This document shows, one piece after another, positions 53,553-61,843 of a stretch of DNA of 64,000 nucleotides. Positions within the stretch are counted from its first letter, which is position 1, and every line of letters begins with the position of its first letter. The stretch is from contig JAEUHM010000010.1 of assembly GCA_016795485.1 (NCBI GenBank), positions 78,652 to 142,651 of the forward strand, in the 5' to 3' direction. The notes under the pieces are model-generated. The model was not told where the DNA came from and did not search any database. It saw nothing but the letters and a program-made list of their open reading frames with translations. This stretch comes from Verrucomicrobiaceae bacterium (GTDB lineage: Bacteria; Verrucomicrobiota; Verrucomicrobiia; Verrucomicrobiales; Verrucomicrobiaceae). The position numbers and the translations under genes are program-made.

Positions 53553-54421
53553 GGCTGCACAAGCTGGGTCATTTTTGCCGCAAATCTGCGGCCCATTTCT
53601 TCCTGAGCAGCCGTGTCGAAGTGTACCCGATCGCCAATATGAGTCTTCAGTTCCCGCGCATCCACGCATTGGGTGTGCTTTACTCTGTTCGGCAAATTGA
53701 GCAGGAGCTGATTCATCGCCATTAGGTCTTTGAGGCGTGGCTCTGGTTGCATCTCACCGATGGTGCAGGCAATGAATGGGAGTTCCGGTAATCCCAGATC
53801 ACTGCGAAATGCCTCGATCATCGCTTTCAGCAGATCCTCATAGGCTGGCAACTCCTTCGCGTTGGCATTGGCCTCGCCTTGAAGCCAAAGAATGCCACGG
53901 ATGCGCGCCTTGACTCCAGCAGTGGATGAGAGAGCGAGGCGGGCGCGCCTCACTGCATCTTCGTAAAGCTTGGCTCCCTTCTGCCAGACCTTGATCGATG
54001 AGCCGCCCACCGCGCACGGCACTAAGGCAATGGCCGCCTCTTTGTCTTGGTTAAGCATCACTTCCGCAAACGTTAATCCAGGACCAACGCCAGCGTTATC
54101 ATGCCCTTTGAATGTTTGAGCATCACCGGTAAGATGGAGTGGATGCCTAGCTAGATACCACTGGTCATCCCCCCGATGCATCATCACCACCCGCGGGTCG
54201 CGCTTCGGCTCGTCTGGCATCACTCCACGGCCTTTCATGTTAGACTGGCCACAGAGAAGGTAGATGTCGAGATGCGTAGTGCCATCGGGAAGCTTACTCA
54301 CATCGGCACGCTGCAGCGGCGGCTTGGTAGGCGGCGGTGTGGGCACCTTGCCAGCTCTTTGAGCAAACAAGGCCGTGCTGAGAAATACAAAACTGGCGGT
54401 GATGAGTCGGAACATGGGCAT
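53549..54421 (-). CDS. Sialate O-acetylesterase-like (SASA) secreted esterase
   Basis: A 290-aa protein if started at ATG 54421, giving the signal peptide MPMFRLITASFVFLSTALFA. An ATG at 54460 overlaps the pyrC stop (ATGA) and could be used, adding 13 residues before the signal. The SASA/DUF303 (PF03629) SGNH-hydrolase fold is marked by IYLLCGQSNMKGRG (catalytic Ser), GVGPGLTFAEVML, GILWLQGEANA and a C-terminal DRVHFDTAAQEEMG (Asp/His). It deacetylates sugars. It lies between pyrC and two sulfatases in one overlapping operon. Confidence 0.85.
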   Translation of the reverse strand: MPMFRLITASFVFLSTALFAQRAGKVPTPPPTKPPLQRADVSKLPDGTTHLDIYLLCGQSNMKGRGVMPDEPKRDPRVVMMHRGDDQWYLARHPLHLTGDAQTFKGHDNAGVGPGLTFAEVMLNQDKEAAIALVPCAVGGSSIKVWQKGAKLYEDAVRRARLALSSTAGVKARIRGILWLQGEANANAKELPAYEDLLKAMIEAFRSDLGLPELPFIACTIGEMQPEPRLKDLMAMNQLLLNLPNRVKHTQCVDARELKTHIGDRVHFDTAAQEEMGRRFAAKMTQLVQP

Positions 54422-54456
54422 GCGTTTGTTGAAACGCAGTTCCATGAGCAAATGCA

Positions 54457-55560
54457 TCACTTTTGCGCGAGATTGATGCTCCAGGTGAGCTCCAAGCCCA
54501 ATCCGGTCGGCAGCGGTGTCACCTCTCCAGACGGAGTCTGCAACACCGAGGTGGATGAAGGCGACTTCACCATCTGAAAAGTCTCCTTAGAGCTTGGGAA
54601 GCCATAGAATGCCGGGCCATTCGTGCAAAGGAACCTCTCAAACAAAACGCGCCCCTCGTCAGTCGACAAATCTATCCCAGCCTCTTCGAATGCCATCGCG
54701 TAAAGTTGAGGCGCACATCCTCCGGTGAAACATCCGGCTGCACATCCGCATGCTGTTGCCTTCGTGGTGTGTGGCGCACTGTCTGTCCCAGCAAAGAACT
54801 TTTTCTGCCCCTTGGTAGTCACCACTTCTCGTAGAGCCACACGGTCGTCCTGAAACTTCACCACCGGTAGACAATAAAGGTGATACTTCAGTCCCTGAAT
54901 CAAATGCCCAATCGTGTACAGCAAGTGCTGCGGCGTAATCGTTGCGCCCACGTGATCCGGTGCAGCAGCCACAAACTCGGCCGCTGTGCGGCTCGTAATG
55001 TGCTCACAAACGATCCTCAGTTGAGGATGAGCCGCTAGAAGGCGCGGCATTCGCTCTCGGTAGAAACGAGTTTCAGCGTTGTGATGCGCATCAATGTAAT
55101 CAGGCCCGCTCAGGCCGTGCTGCTCCCCGTGGATGCATAGTACGGTCCCACTGGCCTCCATCGCACTCAGCACTTCACCGCCGATGAGATCATCCATGGG
55201 CATTCCGTGCTCGGCATTTGTCGTGCCATGCGGCGGGTAATACTTGCAGGCGCGCAAAGCCCCGGATTGAGCACCTGTTCGGATCATCTCCGCTGTCGTC
55301 TTTCTAGTCAGGTAGAGCGGCACGATGAGTTGCTCAAAAGCATCAGCCCCGGCAGCTCGCAACGTTGACGCGTAACTCTCAATTGACCAGCCATCATCCC
55401 TTGCTGGGCCATGTACGAATGAAACTGGAGGCTGAGTGTTCGGCATCGCAAGCGAGCCCGCACAGCCCATGTCCAGATGCGCACGGAGGTAGGAGGCTAC
55501 GGCAGATCCTTGACGGAAGTGCGTGTGAAGATCGAACCACTTGGGAAGAGTAAGGGTCAT
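54457..55560 (-). CDS. pyrC: Dihydroorotase, class II
   Basis: A 367-aa cytoplasmic enzyme of pyrimidine synthesis that closes carbamoyl-aspartate to dihydroorotate. Zinc-site motifs are FDLHTHFRQG (HxH), the carbamylated Lys in ACKYYPPHGTTNAEHG, LCIHGEQHG, IVCEHITSRTA and the catalytic Asp in FFAGTDSAPH. This is the E. coli-type (class II) family. It is the first gene of a tight overlapping operon with SASA and two sulfatases, which is unusual for a housekeeping gene. carB, an earlier step of the pathway, lies at the end of the window. Confidence 0.95.
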   Translation of the reverse strand: MTLTLPKWFDLHTHFRQGSAVASYLRAHLDMGCAGSLAMPNTQPPVSFVHGPARDDGWSIESYASTLRAAGADAFEQLIVPLYLTRKTTAEMIRTGAQSGALRACKYYPPHGTTNAEHGMPMDDLIGGEVLSAMEASGTVLCIHGEQHGLSGPDYIDAHHNAETRFYRERMPRLLAAHPQLRIVCEHITSRTAAEFVAAAPDHVGATITPQHLLYTIGHLIQGLKYHLYCLPVVKFQDDRVALREVVTTKGQKKFFAGTDSAPHTTKATACGCAAGCFTGGCAPQLYAMAFEEAGIDLSTDEGRVLFERFLCTNGPAFYGFPSSKETFQMVKSPSSTSVLQTPSGEVTPLPTGLGLELTWSINLAQK

Positions 55561-55603
55561 GCTGTCTCGGTAGCGGAAACTGCCCTCGGTTCAATAACGA
55601 GGT

Positions 55604-57937
55604 ATGGGCACTAATCGTTCTTGGCAAATCGAATACGCCACCGCTAACATCGCACCCAGCTTGGCATCTATTCTTTCTCCTCAACTTCTCCTCACAGCCT
55701 GCCGATCCGGCTTCCGTAGACGATTCTCTGCGTGCCAATCGGCTTGCGCAAGCCTGCTGCTACTGGCGGGAATCCCAGCATTCTCCCAAAACACGGTTCC
55801 CGCCCTCGGCAAGGTGAAGGAAATCCTAGCACTTGCACCACAAGCAGCAGACGCAGGCAACCAACCCGCAAAAATACGCGGCGTGGTGGCCGATGTAACT
55901 TCTCGAGGAGATGAGATCATGCTGCACGACGGCGAGGCGTGTATCTCAGTCTCCGTCAAGGAAGGCCAACCTCCCCCTCCCCAAGGCTCACAGGTCGAAG
56001 TCGAAGGCATCGTCTTTTCTGAAACTTTTTTCGAGCGAAAACGCATTCGCATCCGTGGCGACAAAGTAGTCAACCTCGGCAGTGGCCGTTTGCCCGAAGC
56101 TCCATTAGTGAGCGTGCGAGAGGCTGCAGGCTTCAAGCATCTCGACCAATGGATCGCCGTGGAGGGCACTGTACTGCAAGTAAGGGCTTCGATGGCCTTG
56201 CTGACAGTTCAACTGGCCTCCAATGGAGCAACTTGTAACGTGCTAGTGCGTGACTGGCCCCGAGATGCCCTCCCTCGCGATTGGGTGGGAGGGCGCGTGC
56301 GTCTGACGGGCGTGAATCGCGCTTATCTCCCCGGCAGCAATTTCCTCACCGTCATCACGCCAACACCAGCACAGGTTACCGAGCTAAAAAAGGGAGCCGC
56401 AGACGTGTTCCAGGCACCTGCCGCCACGGTCGCCGAACTTCTTCAACAAAAGCCTGAGCGTATCGAGCGGCGGTTGCTCAGAGGCACCGTGCTGGCCTCC
56501 ACTCCTGGCAACGTCTTTTACGCCCGCAGTCCAGAGGGTCCCGCGTTCTCCTTTTACATGCTGCATCCGATTGATGAAGACAAAAGCGGTCGCTACTCCA
56601 CTTCGATCGTGATGCCGGAATGCAAGCCTGGCGACAGCATTGAGGTCGTCGGCATTCCAGGCAGCTATGAGCCTGGGCTTCACATCGATTTCGCCGTCGT
56701 GCGTGTAGTGGGCGCAGGAAAGTTGCCCGAGCCCATTGCCGTCGACTTTGGGGAAATCTTCTCGGGCAAACACGCACATGATTTGGTAGAGACTAGTGGC
56801 CGCCTTGTGTCTGCAGACGATGTCTTAGTGGCTCCAGGCCGCTGGCGGACGACGATGCGTTTGCAGAACGGAGAGCAATCCATCATCGCTTCCATGGATG
56901 CATCCGCCCGCGGTGAGCTGAAGCATCTGGAGATCAATCACGCTTTGCAAGTGCAGGGCATTGTCACCGGACAGCCCCATTTTCCCGAGATTCGTGTTCT
57001 TGTCCGCACCCCGGAGGACATCCAGTCGCTCGGAGAAGCCAAGGACGTCGTAACCAGACGCCTTTGGACGAGCCTTGGCATTGCCGCTCTGCTGGTGATC
57101 ACACTTGCAGGCTGGGTTCTGGTGCTTCGTCGTTCCCGCGCCGCAGTCCGTGAGGTCAATGCCACCCTGGAAGCTAGAGTTACGGAAAGGACAAGCGAAC
57201 TCGCTTCAGCGAAGGATGACCTCGCACGCGCACTGTCTCAAGAGCGTGAACTTAATGAGCTAAAAACTCGCTTCGTGTCACTCGTCTCCCATGAGTTTCG
57301 CACGCCACTCGGAGTCACCATGAGCGCAGTGGAAGTGCTGCGTCACTACGGCGACCGCATCGACAGCTCCAAGCGCAATGAACTCCATGAGGACATCTAC
57401 TCCGCCACATTACAAATGTCAGGCCTCATGGAGCAGGTCCTACTCCTCGGCAAGGCAGAGGCGGGCAAATTGCACTGGAGACCCATTGCCTTAAATCTCC
57501 CTGAACTATGCCAGAAGCTCATGGACGAAACCTTGGCCGCTGCCACCAACCGTTGTCCCATCCACTTCACCGCAGACGGTGACTTTGACGGTGCCACAAT
57601 GGATAGCGCGCTGATTCGCCACATTGTGGGCAATCTTCTCTCCAACGCGATCAAGTACTCGCCCACAGGTACGCCGGTAGAGTTTATCCTGAGTCGTGAA
57701 AACGATGAAGTCGCAATCATCGTCAAGGACTCCGGCATTGGCGTCCCAGAAGCCGATCAAGCGAGACTCTTTGAGGCATTCCATCGCGCCGCAAACGTTG
57801 GCGAAACCCCAGGCACAGGTCTCGGTCTACTCCTCGTCAAACGCTGCGTGGAACTCCATCGTGGTTCAATCAGTATGGAATCCAAAGAGGGCGTAGGTAC
57901 TCAGTTCACAGTAAGGCTACCCTTGCGGAACACTTGA
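55604..57937 (+). CDS. Orphan membrane sensor histidine kinase with OB-like periplasmic repeats
   Basis: A 777-aa kinase. A signal/anchor near residues 43-62 (ACASLLLLAGIPAFS) precedes a ~420-residue periplasmic region made of repeated beta-barrel-like units (KIRGVVADVTSRGDEIMLHD, VAVEGTVLQVRASMALLTVQ, RLLRGTVLASTPGNVFYARS, LVETSGRLVSADDVLVAPGR). One transmembrane helix (~488-508) and a coiled coil lead to the H-box SHEFRTPLG (His563), N-box HIVGNLLSNAIKYSP, G1 DSGIGVPEAD and G2 GTGLGLLLVK. No receiver or regulator gene is adjacent. It is transcribed divergently from pyrC. Confidence 0.9.
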   Translation: MGTNRSWQIEYATANIAPSLASILSPQLLLTACRSGFRRRFSACQSACASLLLLAGIPAFSQNTVPALGKVKEILALAPQAADAGNQPAKIRGVVADVTSRGDEIMLHDGEACISVSVKEGQPPPPQGSQVEVEGIVFSETFFERKRIRIRGDKVVNLGSGRLPEAPLVSVREAAGFKHLDQWIAVEGTVLQVRASMALLTVQLASNGATCNVLVRDWPRDALPRDWVGGRVRLTGVNRAYLPGSNFLTVITPTPAQVTELKKGAADVFQAPAATVAELLQQKPERIERRLLRGTVLASTPGNVFYARSPEGPAFSFYMLHPIDEDKSGRYSTSIVMPECKPGDSIEVVGIPGSYEPGLHIDFAVVRVVGAGKLPEPIAVDFGEIFSGKHAHDLVETSGRLVSADDVLVAPGRWRTTMRLQNGEQSIIASMDASARGELKHLEINHALQVQGIVTGQPHFPEIRVLVRTPEDIQSLGEAKDVVTRRLWTSLGIAALLVITLAGWVLVLRRSRAAVREVNATLEARVTERTSELASAKDDLARALSQERELNELKTRFVSLVSHEFRTPLGVTMSAVEVLRHYGDRIDSSKRNELHEDIYSATLQMSGLMEQVLLLGKAEAGKLHWRPIALNLPELCQKLMDETLAAATNRCPIHFTADGDFDGATMDSALIRHIVGNLLSNAIKYSPTGTPVEFILSRENDEVAIIVKDSGIGVPEADQARLFEAFHRAANVGETPGTGLGLLLVKRCVELHRGSISMESKEGVGTQFTVRLPLRNT

Positions 57938-58017
57938 AGCCGCTCATCCGCATGACTGGACAGTGATTTCCATACGCTCAAGACAGATTAAGCCGCCCAG
58001 CTCCGTTCCGCCTCCTC

Positions 58018-58887
58018 ATGACCTCTTACCCGCTTTCCCGCCGTAGCTTCCTTGGCACCGCTGTTGCCGCTGGCCTCTCTCTTCCGCGATTCGTTTCGGC
58101 AGCCGAGAAGCCAAACTCTGTTTTCAATGGTGTGCGCATCGGCTGCATCACTTACAGCTATCGCAGCATGGCGAAGACCGCGGAGGAAACACTGAAGGCG
58201 CTACTTGAAGACGGCCTCAGCGAAACCGAACTCATGGGCGGACCGATCCAGGACTTCACAGGCATCAAGGGCAAAGCCACCGATGCCGAGCGTGAGCAGC
58301 AGCTCGCCAAGTGCGTTGAACTAAGGAAGATGTTCAACGATGCAGGCGTCAACATTCACATCCACAAGATGGGCTTTGGCCAGTCGAATGAGGAGATCGA
58401 GTTCAGCTTCCTCGTGGCCAAGGCACTTGGCTGCACTGGCGTGACTACCGAGCGCAATGCCATCCTGGCCGCGCGTGTGGCGCCCTTTGCCGACAAGCAC
58501 AAGATCTGGGTCGGCTTCCACAACCACACGAACAACCTGCCGGAGATGGATAAGTTCGATTCCATCCTCGATCTCGGTCAATATATCGGCTTCAACCTCG
58601 ACATCGGCCACTACGTCGCCGGCACGAAGGGCAAATCGCCGATCCCCGTGCTGGAGAAGTATCACAGCCGCATCACCAACCTCCACCTCAAAGACCGCAC
58701 CGCCGACGGCGGCAACGTGGAGTGGGGCAAAGGCCAGACCCCTATCAAAGAAGTCCTGCAACTCATGAAAAAAGAGAAATGGACTTTCCCCGCCGAGATC
58801 GAGCTCGAATACAAGATCCCCGAAGGCTCCACCGCTATCGCCGAGGTGAAGAAATGCGTGCAGTATTGCCGCGAGGCGCTGGCGTGA
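58018..58887 (+). CDS. Tat-exported sugar isomerase/epimerase-like TIM barrel
   Basis: A 289-aa protein. The N-terminus is a Tat signal (SRRSFLGTAVAAGLSLPRFV, cleaving near SAA). The mature part is an AP-endonuclease-2-like barrel: IGCITYSYRSM, HIHKMGFGQSNEEI, VGFHNHTNN (His), FNLDIGHYVAG (Asp/His), NLHLKDRTADGG and a final Glu in AEIELEY. Such exported isomerase-like proteins are frequent in Verrucomicrobiota and Planctomycetota near secreted carbohydrate genes; reaction unknown. GC at third positions is high, closer to carB than to the genes before it. Confidence 0.88.
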   Translation: MTSYPLSRRSFLGTAVAAGLSLPRFVSAAEKPNSVFNGVRIGCITYSYRSMAKTAEETLKALLEDGLSETELMGGPIQDFTGIKGKATDAEREQQLAKCVELRKMFNDAGVNIHIHKMGFGQSNEEIEFSFLVAKALGCTGVTTERNAILAARVAPFADKHKIWVGFHNHTNNLPEMDKFDSILDLGQYIGFNLDIGHYVAGTKGKSPIPVLEKYHSRITNLHLKDRTADGGNVEWGKGQTPIKEVLQLMKKEKWTFPAEIELEYKIPEGSTAIAEVKKCVQYCREALA

Positions 58888-58894
58888 GTGTTTC

Positions 58895-58954
58895 GACAGG
58901 AAGATTGGGGACAGAAACATCTGTCTTCATCTTTCTGTCCTCAATCCTTCTGTC
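58895..58954. terminator. Large imperfect hairpin, probable convergent terminator
   Basis: Two 22-nt arms (58895-58916 and 58933-58954) pair over most of their length with a few G-T or mismatched positions, leaving a 16-nt loop. It lies 8 bp after the isomerase stop and 93 bp before the convergent yjdM stop. A T-rich stretch follows on the plus strand. Loop and flanks repeat a TCATCT/CTGTC pattern, so it may instead be a dispersed repeat. Confidence 0.55.
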
Positions 58955-59046
58955 GTTTCTTCATCTGTCTGGGCGAGGTCTATCGTCGCCCAATTGCCAA
59001 GGGTGCCGGCGGCGGCCAGTAGAATGAAGATTGGTGTTCCTCAAAC

Positions 59047-59388
59047 TCACGCAGTCACCTTTTTCACGAAGCAGGCCTTCAGCGCGATGGCCATGCCGTC
59101 CATTTTGCAGGAGATCTCGTGGTCGCCATCCTGGAGGCGGATGGGTTTGGACTTGGTGCCGACTTTGAGCACATCGGAGGAGCCCTTGAGCTTGATGTCT
59201 TTGATCATGGCCACGATGTCACCATCGACGAGCACATTGCCGTAAGCGTCCTTCACCACGCGCTCGGCATCGGGAGCCTCAGCAGCGGCTTCTTTGGCCC
59301 ATTCATGGCCGCAGGTCATGCATTCAAAACGTTCGGTGTGCTCGAGAACGTCATTCATCTCACACATGGGGCAGGCAGGTTGGCTCAT
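59047..59388 (-). CDS. yjdM: YjdM/PhnA-family zinc-ribbon protein
   Basis: A 113-aa cytoplasmic protein. The N-terminal zinc ribbon is CPMCEMNDVLEHTERFECMT plus CGHEW. The C-terminal PhnA domain starts VVKDAYGNVLVDGDIVAMIK and includes KLKGSSDVLKVGTKSKPIRL. YjdM (formerly PhnA) is widespread; it is not the phosphonoacetate hydrolase, and its function is unclear. There is no Phn operon nearby. It is convergent with the Tat-exported isomerase gene. Confidence 0.9.
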   Translation of the reverse strand: MSQPACPMCEMNDVLEHTERFECMTCGHEWAKEAAAEAPDAERVVKDAYGNVLVDGDIVAMIKDIKLKGSSDVLKVGTKSKPIRLQDGDHEISCKMDGMAIALKACFVKKVTA

Positions 59389-59790
59389 AGTCAGCGAGCA
59401 AACACCCCTCCATGCAGTCTATCAAGCATCACCATGGCGCTCCCTGTAAAAAGCGCCGGTTTGCTGGTGACGGAGGCGTGAGGTGGTCACACTTCGTGAC
59501 CGCATTCAGTCACCAAGCATTCCCAGACCAACACAAGGCGCAGCGTCAAGGTGTTCGTCGAGCTTGTCGGAGAACGGACCGTGCTAGCAGGCTTCGGTGA
59601 TTTCGTCCCACGGTGGTGGATTCGCGGCGGGGAAGGCGTCGCGGCTTGTTCGTCGTAGCTGTAGCGAAGAAGAAGCGCGAAGCCAGTCGTCGAGGAGTTC
59701 ACGCGGCAGCGAATCGGCGAGGCGGACGCAGCCTAATTTGTCACGATTTGATGGCTGACTTTGGTTACCGCATTTCTCGCTTCTTTAATT
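59389..59790. other. 402-bp non-coding stretch with headless ORF remnant and small inverted repeats
   Basis: No intact gene is seen. On the minus strand, 59784-59584 is open without a start codon and reads like the end of a former protein (DSLPRELLDDWLRAS, FPAANPPPWDEITEAC). Beyond its stop the same frame continues readable for a further ~25 codons. Two hairpins occur: GGTCAC-ACTTC-GTGACC near 59492-59508 and a GCGCT/AGCGC pair near 59437-59455. High-GC, coding-like codon choice contrasts with the low-GC ATPase beside it. It may be a decayed gene or a repeat family used between genes. Confidence 0.4.
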
Positions 59791-61260
59791 TCAGGCTTTC
59801 CTCTTCTTCACGGGAATCGACAGCACTTGACGGAACCCAGGTTGAATAACCCACTCGTAAATGTTGCCTCGAGAAGGTGGGGCAACGGTCAATAAATCGG
59901 GTCTCTCGTCATAGTGAACATGCTTCTTATCATTGATGGGCTTGGCGCTAATGAAGTCAATCTGGTAAAGAAGCTGTGCAATCTCAATTGCACGAACGGT
60001 TTCAGGGAGGCCAACGATGGATATCTTCAAAGCGGACAGCACCTCTTTGTTGATGAAGTCTATCAGGTTGTGAAAATCTGTGAACTTTCCTGAAGAACCT
60101 TCAAATCTCGAGATTATTGCCGCAATCTGTGTGCATTGATGATAGTATTCAGCTGCGAAATCTTTGATGCGGTTCTGACCATACTTCCAGAGCGCATTTT
60201 GGATATCATCAAACTTAATGCGTTCCTTCGACTTGCCCCTCATTTTGGCAGTCATTTTGCAAAGTTCAACCAACCAACGAGGGCGCCGTGAGGTGAGTAG
60301 AGCTAGAATCTCGTGCGGTGGACGGCTTCCCTGTCCCAAATCGAAGCCTTTCGGCTCGAAAACTTGAAGCAGGAACCAATCTCGGAGAGCCTCGTCATCT
60401 TTAAAACTTTTGTCCGCTAACAATTCTGACAAGACATCCCTTCGTGACATATGCGCCCTGATACGAAATGCCAATACCATCCCCAATTCGTGAGCGGTCC
60501 AAGTTAAATCAAAGACATGATCGTCCCTGAAGTTCGATATTGCCGCAACTCTAGTTTCAAGCATCCCAAAAACGGAAGGCTTTATTGTGGTTCTGATTAG
60601 CAAGTTGGGTATGCAGCCCGAGAGTTCTCGAGCAGCCAAGAGCATTCCCGCGACTTTGTGAATATCGCGCTCAGAACCAGAAAACTGGGAATCCACTTCG
60701 TCGATCCAAACCCAAACATGCCTATCTTCGTTCGATAGTTTCCGCTTTACGGCCTCCTGTGTGTCAAGAGGCTTAGCGTCCTTAGTCTCAAAGTTTGCCA
60801 ACTTGACCTTGATACGGTCCATGAGAAAGCCCACAAGGTTCCTCGGCTTAAGACCATCAATTTCTGCATCTTCAACGAGCGAAATGGAGTCCGCATTACC
60901 AGCATAAAAATACTCTTTCGCTAATTCTCTCCCGATAGCCTGCAGAATGTTTTTCTTCCACTGGCGGACCCATTGTGAAAGGTCTGGTTCGCTTGTTGAA
61001 GGAGCAATTTCGGAGTCAAATTTGAGGATGGACAGGTTATCGCCTGATTTTTTTAATAAATCGTCAGCAAGAATCAATAATGCTGTTTTACCCGAACCCT
61101 TTGGAGCCTTAAGCACCACAAAAGGTTTCTTTGTATTCATCAACAAATTAGTCGCCTCACGTTTGTAGATATATGACAAAAGCAGATCACGGTTCTCATA
61201 GCGAGCATCGGCCTCTCCAAAGAGGTGCTCATCTTGAAAATCTATTGGAGGATTATTCAT
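59791..61260 (-). CDS. P-loop ATPase, Sll1717-family-like
   Basis: A 489-aa protein with STAND/AAA-like features. Walker A is LKAPKGSGKTALL (residues ~50-62), and Walker B is HVWVWIDEVDSQF with the catalytic Asp/Glu. N-terminal DEHLFGEADARYENRDLLLS and later LTSRRPRWLVELCKMT match the layout of Sll1717-family ATPases, whose role is unknown. No effector domain is obvious in the C-terminal ~150 residues. Base composition is visibly AT-richer than the genes around it, and codon use differs, so recent transfer is likely. It starts 28 bp after the partial carB copy. An anti-phage role is possible but unproved. Confidence 0.65.
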   Translation of the reverse strand: MNNPPIDFQDEHLFGEADARYENRDLLLSYIYKREATNLLMNTKKPFVVLKAPKGSGKTALLILADDLLKKSGDNLSILKFDSEIAPSTSEPDLSQWVRQWKKNILQAIGRELAKEYFYAGNADSISLVEDAEIDGLKPRNLVGFLMDRIKVKLANFETKDAKPLDTQEAVKRKLSNEDRHVWVWIDEVDSQFSGSERDIHKVAGMLLAARELSGCIPNLLIRTTIKPSVFGMLETRVAAISNFRDDHVFDLTWTAHELGMVLAFRIRAHMSRRDVLSELLADKSFKDDEALRDWFLLQVFEPKGFDLGQGSRPPHEILALLTSRRPRWLVELCKMTAKMRGKSKERIKFDDIQNALWKYGQNRIKDFAAEYYHQCTQIAAIISRFEGSSGKFTDFHNLIDFINKEVLSALKISIVGLPETVRAIEIAQLLYQIDFISAKPINDKKHVHYDERPDLLTVAPPSRGNIYEWVIQPGFRQVLSIPVKKRKA

Positions 61261-61288
61261 ATCCGAATTTTAAAATCAATGCGTTCGC

Positions 61289-61636
61289 CTACGAATGATA
61301 CTCCTGCAAAGCCCGCACCTGCACCTCGCTGCCTTGCAGTGACTTGATCGCCTTGAGCGCGGCATCGGCACCACGGAGCGTCGTCATGATCGGAATGCGG
61401 TTTTGCATCGTGGCGGTGCGGATTTTGACCTCATCCTCACGGGTGTTCTTTCCAGACGGCGTGTTGATGACGAGGGCCATGTCCTTGTTTTTCATCAGGT
61501 CGATGACGTTGGGGCGCTGGCCGCTGGCGAGTTTGGGGAGGATGTTGACGGGGATGCCGGCGTCGCTGATGACCTGGCCGGTGCCGGGGGTGGCGTAGAG
61601 GGTGAAGCCGAGGTCGGCGTAGCCTTTGGCGCTCAT
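61289..61636 (-). pseudogene. Partial second copy of carB 3' end (MGS-like domain fragment)
   Basis: The frame encodes 115 aa, of which 112 match the CarB C-terminus without a gap or an amino acid change; only the last residue differs (Ser for Gln). An ATG-AGC outside the homologous block accidentally gives a start. The fragment begins inside the first helix of the allosteric MGS domain, so it lacks the first beta-strand and all catalytic parts. It cannot be an active carbamoyl-phosphate synthase. No ribosome-binding site is visible before it. It is the remnant or displaced end of a carB gene. Confidence 0.9.
61296..61631 (-). repeat. Direct repeat, copy 1 of the carB 3' end (336 bp)
   Basis: Aligned by hand with 62357-62692 at a constant offset of 1061 bp, no indels and 16 substitutions (about 95% identity). 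Fifteen are at third codon positions and one is a first-position change within a Leu codon, so all are silent. Only two fall in the 174 bp nearest the gene body. Confidence 0.95.
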
Positions 61637-61645
61637 CTGGGAAAG

Positions 61646-61843
61646 CTACTTGAGGCGATGAACGGCTTCAGTCAGCAACTTGCGGGGATCGCAGACCTTG
61701 TCAGGGTGCAAGGACTGAGTCTGGCGATACTTGTCGCCAAGACGCTTGAGGTCTCCGCCTGCCTCGGTCATGAGCTTGCGACGAATGTCACGCAGCCATT
61801 CGAGACCGTCATCATGGTGGGTGGTGGGGGATGCTGTGTTCAT
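61646..61843 (-). CDS. Putative antitoxin partner of the PIN protein
   Basis: A 65-aa protein whose ATG overlaps the PIN gene stop (ATGA). It has a helical, charged sequence (DGLEWLRDIRRKLMTEAGGD, LKRLGDKYRQTQ) like the short helical antitoxins that accompany PIN proteins of this kind. A DNA-binding domain is not evident. The gene order toxin then antitoxin is the reverse of the usual vapB-vapC order. It ends 9 bp before the partial carB copy. Role inferred from size, coupling and neighbour. Confidence 0.5.
   Translation of the reverse strand: MNTASPTTHHDDGLEWLRDIRRKLMTEAGGDLKRLGDKYRQTQSLHPDKVCDPRKLLTEAVHRLK

Noticed and set aside
61289..61636. The 115-aa frame as a functional small regulatory MGS-domain protein
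   Set aside because: It lacks the first strand of the domain and a ribosome-binding site, and its ATG lies outside the homologous block; kept as a gene remnant, although expression is not excluded.
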